A stretch of DNA of 56,979 nucleotides from Acidobacteriota bacterium (GTDB lineage Bacteria > Actinomycetota > Acidimicrobiia > ATN3). Made by a program: the position numbers and the translations under genes. Position 1 is the stretch's first letter. Each line of letters starts with the position of its first letter. Shown here piece after piece: positions 1 to 8,373 of the stretch. The stretch covers positions 1 through 56,979 of the forward strand of contig QEUQ01000010.1 in the NCBI GenBank assembly GCA_003577105.1. Reading direction: 5' to 3'. Below the pieces are notes generated by a model. It worked only from the letters and a program-made list of their open reading frames with translations. It was not told the origin of the DNA and made no database searches.

Positions 1-384
1 GGTTCGCATACCAAGACGCACCGTGAGCTACCGGGACTTGACTCCGAAGCCCTCCACGACGAAATCGCCGGATCACGAGAAGAACTCCAAGAAAAGCTCG
101 GCGTGAAAGTTGAGAGCTTCGCCTACCCCAGGGGGCTTTACGATCACCGGGCCAAAGCTGCCGTACGCCAAGCCGGTTACTCAAGGGCGGTGGTGACTCC
201 GCGCGGCTCGGGGCATCAGGCCGATCGCTTCACGATCGAGAGGGTCGGAGTCTACGGACACACGGGGCCAACTGAATTCACACTCAAGGTTTTGGGCATT
301 TACAGCCAAATCAAGCGAACGAGCGTTGGCGCCCGGGTTTCAGCTGCGCGAGACGCACGACGCACGAATGCTGAACGGCGATGA
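1..384 (+). CDS. Polysaccharide deacetylase (NodB fold), C-terminal part
   Basis: The frame is open from the left edge, so only the last 127 residues are present. The visible start has a Ser-His-Thr-x-x-His motif (His3 and His7), the metal-binding pair of NodB/carbohydrate esterase 4 enzymes, and Phe40-Ala-Tyr-Pro-x-Gly45 is the usual later motif of that family. Such enzymes remove N- or O-acetyl groups from envelope polysaccharides. The catalytic Asp of the first motif would lie outside the window. The stop overlaps the next ATG (ATGA), so the gene belongs to the downstream glycan operon. The tail after about residue 100 is basic and poorly conserved in appearance. The family call is fairly safe; the substrate is unknown. 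Confidence 0.8.
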   Translation, partial: GSHTKTHRELPGLDSEALHDEIAGSREELQEKLGVKVESFAYPRGLYDHRAKAAVRQAGYSRAVVTPRGSGHQADRFTIERVGVYGHTGPTEFTLKVLGIYSQIKRTSVGARVSAARDARRTNAERR

Positions 385-1502
385 CGCACCCGCTGAAGAT
401 CCTCCACATACCCACCGATACCGCACTCGGTGGAACCGAACGCCGATTCGCCGACTTCATAGCTGCATCGAATCCCGAGCACTTCCGCCACGCTGTTCTG
501 ACCCTGAAACCTGTTGGCGTCGTCGGTGAGGGCCTCGCCAGAGCTGGCTTTGAGGTCGAATCGCTCAACCTGAGCAGAGCCCGCGCGGCGGTGGGAGCTC
601 CGGCACTTCTCAAGGCGATCAGGCAGTACAAGCCGGACATTGTCCAGACCTACCTGTTCGGAGGAAATACGGCGGGGCGCCCGGCGGCAAGACTCGCCGG
701 GGTTCCGGTTGTGGTATCGGGCTATGCGAGTACCGATCCGTGGATGCGCCCTCACCACATTGCCGCGGACATGACCAGCGCCAAGTTCGCAACCGCGCAC
801 CTAGCCAATGCTGAGGCAGTTGCCGATTCGGTGGTGCGCAGATGCAAGGTGCCGCGGGCGTCAATTGAGGTGGTCCACACGGGACGGCCGATACCCGACA
901 CTCCGGCAAGGCATGCCGCCCGCCCTGACGGGACGGTGGTGGGAATCGCCGCCGGTCGGGTCCACAGAGCCAAGGGGTACGACGTCCTTATTGAGGCATT
1001 AGCTCAGGCCGATTCGCGAATAAGAATCAAGGTCGCCGGCTCCGGCCCCATAGTTCACGGTGGACTTTCTGCCATCCAAGAACTTGAAGATGCAGCTGAA
1101 CGAGCGGGGGTGGCAGACCGGATTGAATTCCTGGGCGTGCGAGACGACATCAACGCTCTCATGGCCGAAGGGGACTTCCACGTGTTGCCATCACGATGGG
1201 AGGGTCTGCCCGGCGTCTTGATCGAAGCAATGGCAATGGGGTTGCCATCGGTAGCAAGCGCGGTTGGAGGAGTATCAGAAGCCCTCGTTGACAGCAAGAC
1301 CGGCTTCTTGACTGAGCCCGGCGATCCGACAAGCCTTGCAGACGGCCTGAACCGGATTGCCACAGCGGATCGCGCGACCCTTGGGGAGGCGGCTCGGTTG
1401 AGGGCTATAGAGAGCTTCTCGGTCGACGCGATGACGCATCGCTGGGAGAACTTCTATCGCCGTCTCGCACGACTCGCTCACCTCGAGGGACCAGGCCTTT
1501 GA
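381..1502 (+). CDS. Glycosyltransferase family 4 (GT-B fold)
   Basis: This 373-residue protein is of typical GT4 length. It has an N-terminal glycine-rich loop (Leu-Gly-Gly-Thr-Glu near residue 13) and the C-terminal donor-binding signature around residues 265-300: Ser-Arg-Trp-Glu-Gly-Leu, then Glu-Ala-Met-Ala-x-Gly-Leu-Pro-x-Val, then a Gly-Gly-Val-x-Glu. Enzymes of this family transfer sugars from nucleotide-sugar donors at the cytoplasmic membrane face. It starts with ATG inside the stop of the deacetylase gene and ends in a TTGA overlap with the next glycosyltransferase, so translation is probably coupled. It is likely one assembly step of the surface glycan made by this operon. Donor and acceptor cannot be read from sequence. 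Confidence 0.85.
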   Translation: MTHPLKILHIPTDTALGGTERRFADFIAASNPEHFRHAVLTLKPVGVVGEGLARAGFEVESLNLSRARAAVGAPALLKAIRQYKPDIVQTYLFGGNTAGRPAARLAGVPVVVSGYASTDPWMRPHHIAADMTSAKFATAHLANAEAVADSVVRRCKVPRASIEVVHTGRPIPDTPARHAARPDGTVVGIAAGRVHRAKGYDVLIEALAQADSRIRIKVAGSGPIVHGGLSAIQELEDAAERAGVADRIEFLGVRDDINALMAEGDFHVLPSRWEGLPGVLIEAMAMGLPSVASAVGGVSEALVDSKTGFLTEPGDPTSLADGLNRIATADRATLGEAARLRAIESFSVDAMTHRWENFYRRLARLAHLEGPGL

Positions 1503-2440
1503 GCATCACGGTCGTCATACCCACCTACAACCGAGCGGAACTATGCCTAGAAGCCGTCAACACCGCGCTGGATCAAACATGCCCCCCTTCAGAGGTCATC
1601 GTGGTCGACGACGGTTCAACCGACTCGACCCCAGACCTGTTCAAAGACGCTAAGCCCCCCGTCAGATATCTCAGACAGGAGAACGCCGAACGAGCGGCAG
1701 CCCGCAACAGAGGAATCAGAGAGGCTGGAGGAGACCTGATTGCATTCCTCGATTCAGATGACCGATGGGATCCGCACCATCTCGAACTCTCGCAGGCCGC
1801 GCTTGCCGCTCATCCAAATGCGGCACTTGCCTTTGGCAGGGCCGCCTACACCGCTCCAGACGGGCGAGTCCTTTGGGAGGCGCCATCGCCCCCGATAGAG
1901 GCCGGCCAGTGTGACGACGCGGTCCCGTCGCTGACCGCCAAGGGCATCGGCTTCCCGCTCTCCACCGTTGTCGCGAGGCGCGAGGTTCTCACCGAGAATC
2001 CGTTCAACGAAGACAGGCTCCTCTCTCGCTCTGAGGATTGGGAACTCTGGATACGGATATCAGCCCGCCACCCGGTTGTGGCAACCGGTGAAGTCACGGC
2101 GTTTCTACGCATGCATGAGGGAAACACGAGTCAGGACGCCGCCGCCGTGGGGGAGGCGATGAAACGGGCGCTCAGCTATGTACTCGACGACCCCGTAGCC
2201 GGTCCGAAAGTAGCCGAGCACAAGGACTCAATCGGAGACGCCATGGAGGTCGAAATCGCCCGACTTGAGTTGAAGGCGGGCGACAGGGCGGCCGCAAGGC
2301 GGCGACTGAAGACCTTGGCACGACCCACTCCGGAGTCGCGGCGACTCGAGTTCACCCTCTGGGTTCCGGTCCCGATCGCCGGACTCGCCAGGCGCCTCCG
2401 ACGTATCCTTGCAGCACGCAAGAGCATGGAGCCCAAGTGA
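1499..2440 (+). CDS. Glycosyltransferase family 2 (GT-A fold)
   Basis: The 313-residue protein begins with Val-Val-Ile-Pro-Thr-Tyr-Asn and has Asp-Asp-Gly-Ser-Thr-Asp near residue 37 and Phe-Leu-Asp-Ser-Asp-Asp-Arg-Trp near residue 84. These are the nucleotide- and metal-binding motifs of inverting GT2 enzymes. Arg-Ser-Glu-Asp-Trp-Glu-Leu-Trp further on supplies the usual catalytic acidic residues. The C-terminal third is charged and alanine-rich and is not recognised. Start is TTG at 1499, in a TTGA overlap with the previous stop; the end overlaps the pseB GTG start. The context suggests it adds a sugar to the glycan that also carries the nonulosonic acid. Confidence 0.85.
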   Translation: MSITVVIPTYNRAELCLEAVNTALDQTCPPSEVIVVDDGSTDSTPDLFKDAKPPVRYLRQENAERAAARNRGIREAGGDLIAFLDSDDRWDPHHLELSQAALAAHPNAALAFGRAAYTAPDGRVLWEAPSPPIEAGQCDDAVPSLTAKGIGFPLSTVVARREVLTENPFNEDRLLSRSEDWELWIRISARHPVVATGEVTAFLRMHEGNTSQDAAAVGEAMKRALSYVLDDPVAGPKVAEHKDSIGDAMEVEIARLELKAGDRAAARRRLKTLARPTPESRRLEFTLWVPVPIAGLARRLRRILAARKSMEPK

Positions 2441-3429
2441 GTCTCGACGGCAAGACAATCCTGATCACCGGTGGAACGGGGTCATTTGGACGCGCATTCA
2501 TCAGCGCTGTCCTCACCCGGCACCAGCCGCATGCGATCCGAGTTCTGTCCAGAGATGAACTGAAGCAGAGCGAACTTGCCCGCCAATATCACGGGGATGA
2601 CCGCCTCAGGTACCTTCTCGGTGACATCAGAGATCTCCCCCGTCTGCGTCAGGCATTCAACGGCGTTGATCTGGTGGTGCACGCGGCCGCCATGAAGCAA
2701 GTGCCCGCCTGTGAATACAACCCGTTCGAGGCGGTGAAGACCAACATCTTGGGCACCGAAAACGTGATTGCCGCCGCGATCGAGTGCGACGTCGAGACGG
2801 TCGTTGCGATCTCTTCGGACAAGGCCGTGAGCCCGGTGAACCTTTACGGAGCGACCAAACTCTGCGCCGAGAAGCTCTTCTCCCGCTCAAATGCATATGT
2901 CGGTGCCGGCAGAACCCGCTTCGCTTCGGTCCGTTACGGCAATGTGGTTGGCAGTCGCGGCAGCGTTGTTCCCCTCTTTCAAGAACAGGCAGCCGAAGGG
3001 CGGCTGACAATCACCGACCCGGAGATGACCCGCTTCTGGATCACACTGACGCAGGCGGTCGATTTGGTTATCGAATGCGCGACACGGGTTTCAGGCGGGG
3101 AGGTGGTCATCCCCAAGATCCCATCGACAAAGATCACGGACCTCGCGGAGGCTATTGCGCCTGGGGTGCCCTATGAAGTCACAGGTATCCGCCCGGGTGA
3201 GAAGCTGCACGAAGACCTGATTACTCCTGACGAATCGAGAAATGCCATTGAACTCGACGGTCAGTACGTGATCCTCCCTGACGATCCGTCATGGCAGCCG
3301 GCGTCGCCTTGGCCAGAGGGCAAGGCCGTCGCGCCGGGATTCCGATACACGAGCAATACAAACGACTGGTGGCTCACGGGTGACGAACTCAAACGAGTCA
3401 TCGCAGAGTCTGGAGCCGGTGAGTACTGA
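2437..3429 (+). CDS. pseB: UDP-N-acetylglucosamine 4,6-dehydratase (inverting)
   Basis: PseB carries out the first step of pseudaminic acid synthesis: UDP-GlcNAc becomes UDP-2-acetamido-2,6-dideoxy-L-arabino-hexos-4-ulose. The 330-residue sequence is of family length. It has the NADP-binding Thr-Gly-Gly-Thr-Gly-Ser-Phe-Gly at 11-18, His-Ala-Ala-Ala-Met-Lys-Gln-Val-Pro at 82-90, the catalytic Ser-Ser-Asp128-Lys129 and Tyr137-x3-Lys141. The Met-Lys-Gln-Val-Pro stretch is typical of inverting dehydratases and argues against a LegB or RmlB assignment. Start GTG overlaps the preceding stop by four bases. The aminotransferase that uses its product follows at once, with a CTGA overlap. Confidence 0.92.
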   Translation: MSLDGKTILITGGTGSFGRAFISAVLTRHQPHAIRVLSRDELKQSELARQYHGDDRLRYLLGDIRDLPRLRQAFNGVDLVVHAAAMKQVPACEYNPFEAVKTNILGTENVIAAAIECDVETVVAISSDKAVSPVNLYGATKLCAEKLFSRSNAYVGAGRTRFASVRYGNVVGSRGSVVPLFQEQAAEGRLTITDPEMTRFWITLTQAVDLVIECATRVSGGEVVIPKIPSTKITDLAEAIAPGVPYEVTGIRPGEKLHEDLITPDESRNAIELDGQYVILPDDPSWQPASPWPEGKAVAPGFRYTSNTNDWWLTGDELKRVIAESGAGEY

Positions 3430-4577
3430 AGAGGATTCCCTATGGGCACCAGCGAATCGATCAGCGTGATATCGACGCGGTCTCGGCAGTTCTGGGGAGT
3501 GACTGGCTGACAACCGGCCCGCAGGTCGAGGCCTTTGAGGAGGAACTGGCTGCCTACTGTGGGGCGCGCCACGCAGTCGTAACCAGCAGTGGGACCACCG
3601 CCCTCTACGGAGCCTGCAATGCACTTGGCCTCGCACCTGGAACTGAAGGAGTCGTTCCCGCTCTCACCTTCGCGGCGTCCGCTACCTGTCTCTTGAGCGT
3701 CGGCGCGAAACCGGCCTTTGTCGATATCGACCCGGAGACCGGCAACATCGATCCGGCTGCGGCCGAAGCTGCAATCACCCCCGGGACCCGGGTGGTCATT
3801 CCCGTTCATTTCGCCGGCCTGCCCGCCAACCTTGATGCACTTGCCGAGATTGCCAAACGACGGCAGGTAGCAGTCCTCGAGGACGCCGCCCACGCACTGG
3901 GCGCCTCGGTAGGCGACGAGAAGGTGGGGGGATGCGCGAAATCGCAAATGGCGATCTTCTCGTTTCATCCGGTCAAGGCGATCACCACTGGCGAGGGAGG
4001 GGCGGTGCTGACCAATGACGACCACCTCGCCGAGAGAGTCCGCACATGGCGCAACCACGGGATCAAGCGCTACCCGGCCCAAGGTAGCTGGTACTACGAG
4101 ATCGAATCGCTGGGGAGCAACGCCAGGCTGACAGATTTCGCGTGTGCTCTCGGGCGCGCGCAGCTCAAGACACTAGATGTGCGAATCTCCGAGCGACAGG
4201 GAATTGCCGCCGCCTACGACAGGCTCCTCGACCCATTTGCCGATCATGTAATCAAGCCACCCAAGCCGCCCGATGGCACCCGCCACGCGTGGCACCTATA
4301 TGTGATCCGATTCAAGGATCCCAGCGTGCGAGAGGTCGTGTACAGAGAGATGCAGGCGGCGGGGATCGGTGTACAGGTTCACTACGTTCCCGCCCATTGG
4401 CACCCGGTCTTCAAGCCCTTCGGGGCACCACCGCGAGGCTCGCTCTCCAACACCGAAGCTTGGTATGAGGCCTCGCTCTCGCTCCCGATCTATCCGGGGC
4501 TCACCTATGACGACCAGGTTCGGGTGATCTCGGTCTTGAAGCGTTCACTCGAGATTGCTTCTCAGGAAACGCTATGA
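3426..4577 (+). CDS. pseC: UDP-4-amino-4,6-dideoxy-AltNAc aminotransferase, CTG start
   Basis: This DegT/DnrJ/EryC1-type PLP enzyme aminates the PseB product. The first in-frame ATG/GTG/TTG is at 3693, which would remove about 90 residues. Those residues are clearly coded upstream: Ile-Pro-Tyr-Gly-His-Gln, Asp-Trp-Leu-Thr-Thr-Gly-Pro and Ser-Ser-Gly-Thr-Thr-Ala are standard N-terminal family motifs. The frame is blocked by TGA at 3420-3422, so the start must lie between 3423 and about 3441. CTG at 3426 fits: it forms a CTGA overlap with the pseB stop, has GGAG about ten bases upstream, and gives 383 residues starting Met-Lys-Arg-Ile-Pro. The PLP lysine in His-Pro-Val-Lys is then Lys184. Function is confident; the start codon is inferred. 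Confidence 0.88.
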   Translation: MKRIPYGHQRIDQRDIDAVSAVLGSDWLTTGPQVEAFEEELAAYCGARHAVVTSSGTTALYGACNALGLAPGTEGVVPALTFAASATCLLSVGAKPAFVDIDPETGNIDPAAAEAAITPGTRVVIPVHFAGLPANLDALAEIAKRRQVAVLEDAAHALGASVGDEKVGGCAKSQMAIFSFHPVKAITTGEGGAVLTNDDHLAERVRTWRNHGIKRYPAQGSWYYEIESLGSNARLTDFACALGRAQLKTLDVRISERQGIAAAYDRLLDPFADHVIKPPKPPDGTRHAWHLYVIRFKDPSVREVVYREMQAAGIGVQVHYVPAHWHPVFKPFGAPPRGSLSNTEAWYEASLSLPIYPGLTYDDQVRVISVLKRSLEIASQETL

Positions 4578-5830
4578 ACGATCAGACGAGAGAGCTTCTC
4601 CGGCGTGCACTTACGGTCATACCCGAAGCAACCCAGACTCTGAGCAAAGGGCCGAGCCAATTTGTCCAGGGCCCGTCACCGGTATTCATAGAACGCGGCC
4701 GCGGCTCGAGGGTCTACGACTCTGAGGGTACGGAGTACATCGACTGGCCGATGGCACTTGGTCCGGTTCTGCTCGGACATTGCGACCCCCGAGTCAATCA
4801 AGCGATACGAGATCAGCTTGAGTTGGGGATCACATTCACCCTCCCGAGCCCGCTCGAGACCTCCGTTGCGGAACAGCTTGTGGCGACTGTCCCAAGCGCT
4901 GAGATGGTCAGGTTCGCGAAGTCGGGATCTGAGGCCGTTGCAGGAGCGATCCGCCTCGCTCGCGCTGTCACCGGGCGCGACCTGATACTCACATCCGGAT
5001 ATCACGGATGGCACGACGCCTTTGCATCGCATACCGGACGCAGTGCCGGAGTCCCCTCGGTCACAGCAGCACTCTCGATCGAATTCACCGAGACGGAGGT
5101 GCTCAAGACACTCCTCGATGATCGCGGTGCCGCCGCCGTGATAATCGAGCCGGCCACGGGGCGAGCACCTGCGCCCGGATATCTCGAAGAAGTTGCTCGC
5201 CTGACACGTGAAGCGGGGGCGCTCCTGATCTTCGACGAGATTATCACGGGCTTCAGGTGGGCGCCCGGCGGAGCGCAGGAGTACTACGGAGTCGCGCCGG
5301 ACATCACTGTCGTCGGAAAGGCCCTCGGCAATGGCATGCCGATATCGGCCATCTGCGGATCAGCCACGATCATGGAGCACTTCTCGGAAATCTTCGTCTC
5401 GGGGACCCATGGTGGAGAGTGCCTGTCTCTGGCCGCGGCAGGAGCTGTGCTCAGGGCAGTCAACGAGACGGATGTTATCGAGAAGATCTGGGCAACTGGA
5501 CGCCGGGTGGGCGATGGCATCGGCAAGCTAATTGCAGGTCATGATTTGGATTCTCATTTCGAATGCGCCGGCGAACCACCGCGGGTAGTTGTAACGGTAA
5601 TCGGAGGGGACCTCGCCGTCAGAAGCCTTCTGCAGCAGGAGTTAGCCAAGGCGCGCATCCTCTTCAATGGCTCACTGTTTCCGACTCCTGCACACTCGAA
5701 GACCGACGTGGATCAGACCCTGGACGCTTTCGACAAGGCCTTCCGAGCAGTAGCACGCGGAATCGCTTCGGGAGACCCGGCGTCGCTAGTCGAGGGGGAG
5801 CTAATCGCTCCCGCCTTCCGCCAAGCCTGA
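4574..5830 (+). CDS. Class III aminotransferase, glutamate-1-semialdehyde type
   Basis: The 418-residue protein resembles glutamate-1-semialdehyde 2,1-aminomutases. It has Lys-Ser-Gly-Ser-Glu-Ala at 116-121, Gly-Tyr-His-Gly-Trp-His-Asp near 142-148, Phe-Asp-Glu-Ile-Ile-Thr-Gly-Phe-Arg near 220-228, and the PLP lysine in Val-Gly-Lys249-Ala-Leu-Gly-Asn-Gly. It lies between pseC and pseI in an ATGA-overlapped operon with no haem genes, so a job in haem synthesis is unlikely. It may instead aminate or isomerise a sugar intermediate or side group, giving a modified nonulosonic acid. Such genes do occur in nonulosonic acid loci of other bacteria, but the reaction here is not established. The family call is strong; the role is inference. 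Confidence 0.8.
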   Translation: MNDQTRELLRRALTVIPEATQTLSKGPSQFVQGPSPVFIERGRGSRVYDSEGTEYIDWPMALGPVLLGHCDPRVNQAIRDQLELGITFTLPSPLETSVAEQLVATVPSAEMVRFAKSGSEAVAGAIRLARAVTGRDLILTSGYHGWHDAFASHTGRSAGVPSVTAALSIEFTETEVLKTLLDDRGAAAVIIEPATGRAPAPGYLEEVARLTREAGALLIFDEIITGFRWAPGGAQEYYGVAPDITVVGKALGNGMPISAICGSATIMEHFSEIFVSGTHGGECLSLAAAGAVLRAVNETDVIEKIWATGRRVGDGIGKLIAGHDLDSHFECAGEPPRVVVTVIGGDLAVRSLLQQELAKARILFNGSLFPTPAHSKTDVDQTLDAFDKAFRAVARGIASGDPASLVEGELIAPAFRQA

Positions 5831-5867
5831 AACGGTAGAAAATGGTTGCGGCCAGAGTGAGGAAGCC

Positions 5868-6917
5868 GTGAACGAAAACTTCGAAATCGGTGGTAAGCCT
5901 GTCGGTGCGGGCGCTCCATGCTTTGTGATTGCTGAAGCAGGTGCCAACCACGACCGCGACTTCGAGCAGGCCAAGCGGTTAATCGATGTCGCAGCAGAGA
6001 CCGGAGCCGATGCCGTCAAGTTCCAGACTTATACGGGCGCCCGCCTCTACTCGCGCAAGACGCCCAAGTTTCAGTACCTCAAGGGCGTGAGTGAGCTGCC
6101 TCCGGCCGAACTTCTCGACTCGATTGCACTGCCCCGCGAATGGCAAGGCGAACTCGCGAGCTATGCGGCGGACAAGGGGATCTTGTGGTTCTCATCTCCC
6201 TTCGACCTTGACGCAGTGGCATCGCTTGAGAGCATTGGTGTGCCGGCATTCAAGATTGCGTCGTTCGAGATCGTGGATTTGGAGCTGATCCGGAGGTGCG
6301 CATCGACTGGAAAGCCAGTCGTGATCTCGACAGGCATGGCGACTCTGGGGGAGATCGAAGATGCCATCGAGGCCTGCCGAAGTGAGGGGAACGAATCAGT
6401 CGCCCTCCTGCAATGTGTCTCGCTCTACCCTGCGCCCGCCGAAAGCATGAACTTGAGGGCGATGGAGACTCTCCGATCAGCTTTCGGTGTTCCAGTCGGT
6501 CTCTCGGACCACACGATCGGCACGCCGGTGGCAATTGCGGCAGCGGCAATCGGGGCCAACTTGGTGGAGAAGCATTTCACCCTCGACCGGACTCTCAAGG
6601 GGCCGGATCACCCGTTTGCGGCTGAGCCACAGGAGCTCGCTGAACTCATAGCGGGAATCAGGGCAGCAGAACGGGCCATGGGGGATGGGCGCAAAATCGG
6701 TCCAATCCCGGAGGAGAGCGAGGAGATGTTCGACCTTGCTCGCAGGTCGGTGGTGGCTGCCATGCCGATACCGAAGGGCACCATCATCACGAGGGAAATG
6801 CTTACCGTGAAGCGCCCGGGCTGGGGAATCCGGCCGAAGCACATCGAACTGGTCGTCGGCCGCGAAGCCAAGGCCGACATTGAAGATGACGAGGTCCTCA
6901 CGTGGGAGATGGTCTGA
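5868..6917 (+). CDS. pseI: Pseudaminic acid synthase (NeuB family with SAF domain)
   Basis: The enzyme condenses a 2,4-diacetamido-trideoxyhexose with phosphoenolpyruvate to the nine-carbon nonulosonic acid. The 349-residue protein has a NeuB barrel: Glu-Ala-Gly-Ala-Asn-His-Asp near 24-30, Lys-Phe-Gln-Thr-Tyr near 51-55, Ile-Ala-Ser-Phe-Glu-Ile-Val-Asp, and Glu-Lys-His-Phe-Thr-Leu-Asp around residue 228. A C-terminal antifreeze-like SAF domain follows from about 285. The Ser-Phe-Glu-Ile stretch favours pseudaminic over sialic acid synthases. Start GTG at 5868 has GAGGAAG just upstream. A 37-base gap from the previous gene is one of the few breaks in the operon. NeuB and LegI are alternatives, disfavoured by pseB and pseC. 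Confidence 0.9.
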   Translation: MNENFEIGGKPVGAGAPCFVIAEAGANHDRDFEQAKRLIDVAAETGADAVKFQTYTGARLYSRKTPKFQYLKGVSELPPAELLDSIALPREWQGELASYAADKGILWFSSPFDLDAVASLESIGVPAFKIASFEIVDLELIRRCASTGKPVVISTGMATLGEIEDAIEACRSEGNESVALLQCVSLYPAPAESMNLRAMETLRSAFGVPVGLSDHTIGTPVAIAAAAIGANLVEKHFTLDRTLKGPDHPFAAEPQELAELIAGIRAAERAMGDGRKIGPIPEESEEMFDLARRSVVAAMPIPKGTIITREMLTVKRPGWGIRPKHIELVVGREAKADIEDDEVLTWEMV

Positions 6918-7375
6918 GCGGCTCATTAACGCTCCGGCCGGCCACCGAAGACGATGCCCGGTTCTTCTTCGAACTGCGCAATGAAGTCGGGGTTCGAGAG
7001 GCATCCTTCAGTTCCGAGCCGTTTTCCTGGGAGCATCACCTTGACTGGTTCGAGCGCCGACTCGCTTCGGGCGACCCAATCTTCGTAGCCCAGTCAGGAG
7101 GCGAGAACGTCGGCTATGTCCGCCTCGATTCGCTGGGCGACGACGAGTACGAAGTATCAGTGGCTGTCATTCCCGAGGTGAGAGGGCATGGAATCGGGAC
7201 TTCGCTCATCAAGCAGGCCTCCGAAGCTGCCGAAGCTGAGGGCGCGATTCGCCTGATCGCACGGATAAGACCAGGAAACGACGCATCAATGAAGGCCTTC
7301 GAGGCTGCCGGATATTCGGGAGGGCTTCATCACAACGGCGAGGAGATGTTTCTCGCCCGGTCGGCTGTGAAATGA
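6902..7375 (+). CDS. pseH: GNAT N-acetyltransferase, PseH-like
   Basis: This 157-residue GNAT protein has the motif A region Val-Arg-Gly-His-Gly-Ile-Gly-Thr-Ser-Leu at about 96-105, which binds acetyl-CoA, and the usual N-terminal Leu-Arg-Pro-Ala-Thr-Glu-Asp-Asp. In the Pse pathway PseH acetylates the C4 amine made by PseC. Its place between pseI and pseG supports that role, though GNAT sequences alone do not define the substrate. The GTG at 6902 overlaps pseI by 16 bases. A CTG at 6914 would give a 4-base CTGA overlap and the more natural N-terminus Met-Ser-Gly-Ser-Leu-Thr-Leu-Arg, so the true start is uncertain. It ends in ATGA with pseG. Confidence 0.78.
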   Translation: MGDGLSGSLTLRPATEDDARFFFELRNEVGVREASFSSEPFSWEHHLDWFERRLASGDPIFVAQSGGENVGYVRLDSLGDDEYEVSVAVIPEVRGHGIGTSLIKQASEAAEAEGAIRLIARIRPGNDASMKAFEAAGYSGGLHHNGEEMFLARSAVK

Positions 7376-8373
7376 ACGCGCTAATCGCCGTGGATTTCAC
7401 CCCGGATAGTGGCCTGGGTCACGTGAGGCGGGGACTAGCGATTGGCGCCGCTCTCTCCGGGCTTGGCTGGAATGTCACGTTGGCTAACACAGCATCTGCC
7501 GAGATCGCCCTTGGCGATGGAGCCGGTGACATCGGCACCCTCTCAGGGCTCGGGTCTGGTGAGCGCGGGACCGGCGGGCGCGGGTCCGACGGGCTCGACC
7601 CCGCTTCGCTTCGCCCGAACTTCGATGCATGCGTCATCGATTCATACAAGGCGACTCCCGAGCTTCGCAGGGCCCTAGCTCCGTATCTCGCGATCGACGA
7701 CTATTACCTCCCGCTTCCCGGTGCGATTGCGGTGCTGAACCCAGCACCCGGCGCGGACGCGGCCCAATACCAGATTGATGAAAAGCTGTTGGGACCCAGA
7801 TACGCGCTCCTCGGCGGGGACGTTCTCCTCGCCCGCGAATCGTGTGAGGAACCAGAGTTCCCACCTCGACGGGTGTATGTGTGGCTCGGAGCCGCTGGTA
7901 CTACCGAACTAGCTGGAATCGTGAAGAGCACCCTCGCCGGGTTGCTCCCCGCGGCGGAAGTGATATTTCCGCCCGCTCACGCCAACCCGATACAGCCTCA
8001 GGCCGGGCCCGCGGAAACTCAAGTCAGCTTCAATGGCGGCGCCCGCTACATTGCGATGGCCGACATGGTCGTGTGCGCAGGAGGTGTCACCGCACTCGAA
8101 GCTGCATGCATTGGCAGACCTACCGTGGCACTCGCTCTCGCGGAGAATCAGCTGGCCAACGTCGCCGGCCTTGCCGGCGAGGGCACCCTCGTCGCGGCGA
8201 CGGATTCGACACTTGGGCAAGTGGTAAGCGAGCTCTTATCCGACCGGGAGAAATTCCTGGGACTTGGGAGCCGAGGGCGCAAACTTGTAGACGGACTTGG
8301 TGCCGAACGGGCAGCAGAGGCAATAGGTCGGATCTTCTCTGAGCCGGCAGGAGGGAGCCCCCACCTTGACTGA
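7372..8373 (+). CDS. pseG: UDP-2,4-diacetamido-2,4,6-trideoxy-altropyranose hydrolase
   Basis: PseG releases UDP from the diacetamido sugar before condensation by PseI. The 333-residue GT-B-like protein opens with Asp-Ser-Gly-Leu-Gly-His-Val-Arg-Arg at 12-20; the Gly-x-Gly-His loop carries the catalytic His in this family. Near residue 225 it has a Met-Val-Val-Cys-Ala-Gly-Gly-Val-Thr-Ala-Leu-Glu-Ala donor-site motif. Residues 49-76 are an unusually glycine-rich stretch between the first strands that looks like a flexible insertion. The ATG overlaps the pseH stop. The order H-G is as expected for a Pse operon. Confidence 0.85.
   Translation: MNALIAVDFTPDSGLGHVRRGLAIGAALSGLGWNVTLANTASAEIALGDGAGDIGTLSGLGSGERGTGGRGSDGLDPASLRPNFDACVIDSYKATPELRRALAPYLAIDDYYLPLPGAIAVLNPAPGADAAQYQIDEKLLGPRYALLGGDVLLARESCEEPEFPPRRVYVWLGAAGTTELAGIVKSTLAGLLPAAEVIFPPAHANPIQPQAGPAETQVSFNGGARYIAMADMVVCAGGVTALEAACIGRPTVALALAENQLANVAGLAGEGTLVAATDSTLGQVVSELLSDREKFLGLGSRGRKLVDGLGAERAAEAIGRIFSEPAGGSPHLD

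Noticed and set aside
3261-4082. 273-residue minus-strand ORF
   Set aside because: Antisense to pseB/pseC, with no family motif; pseC on the + strand has clear PLP motifs.
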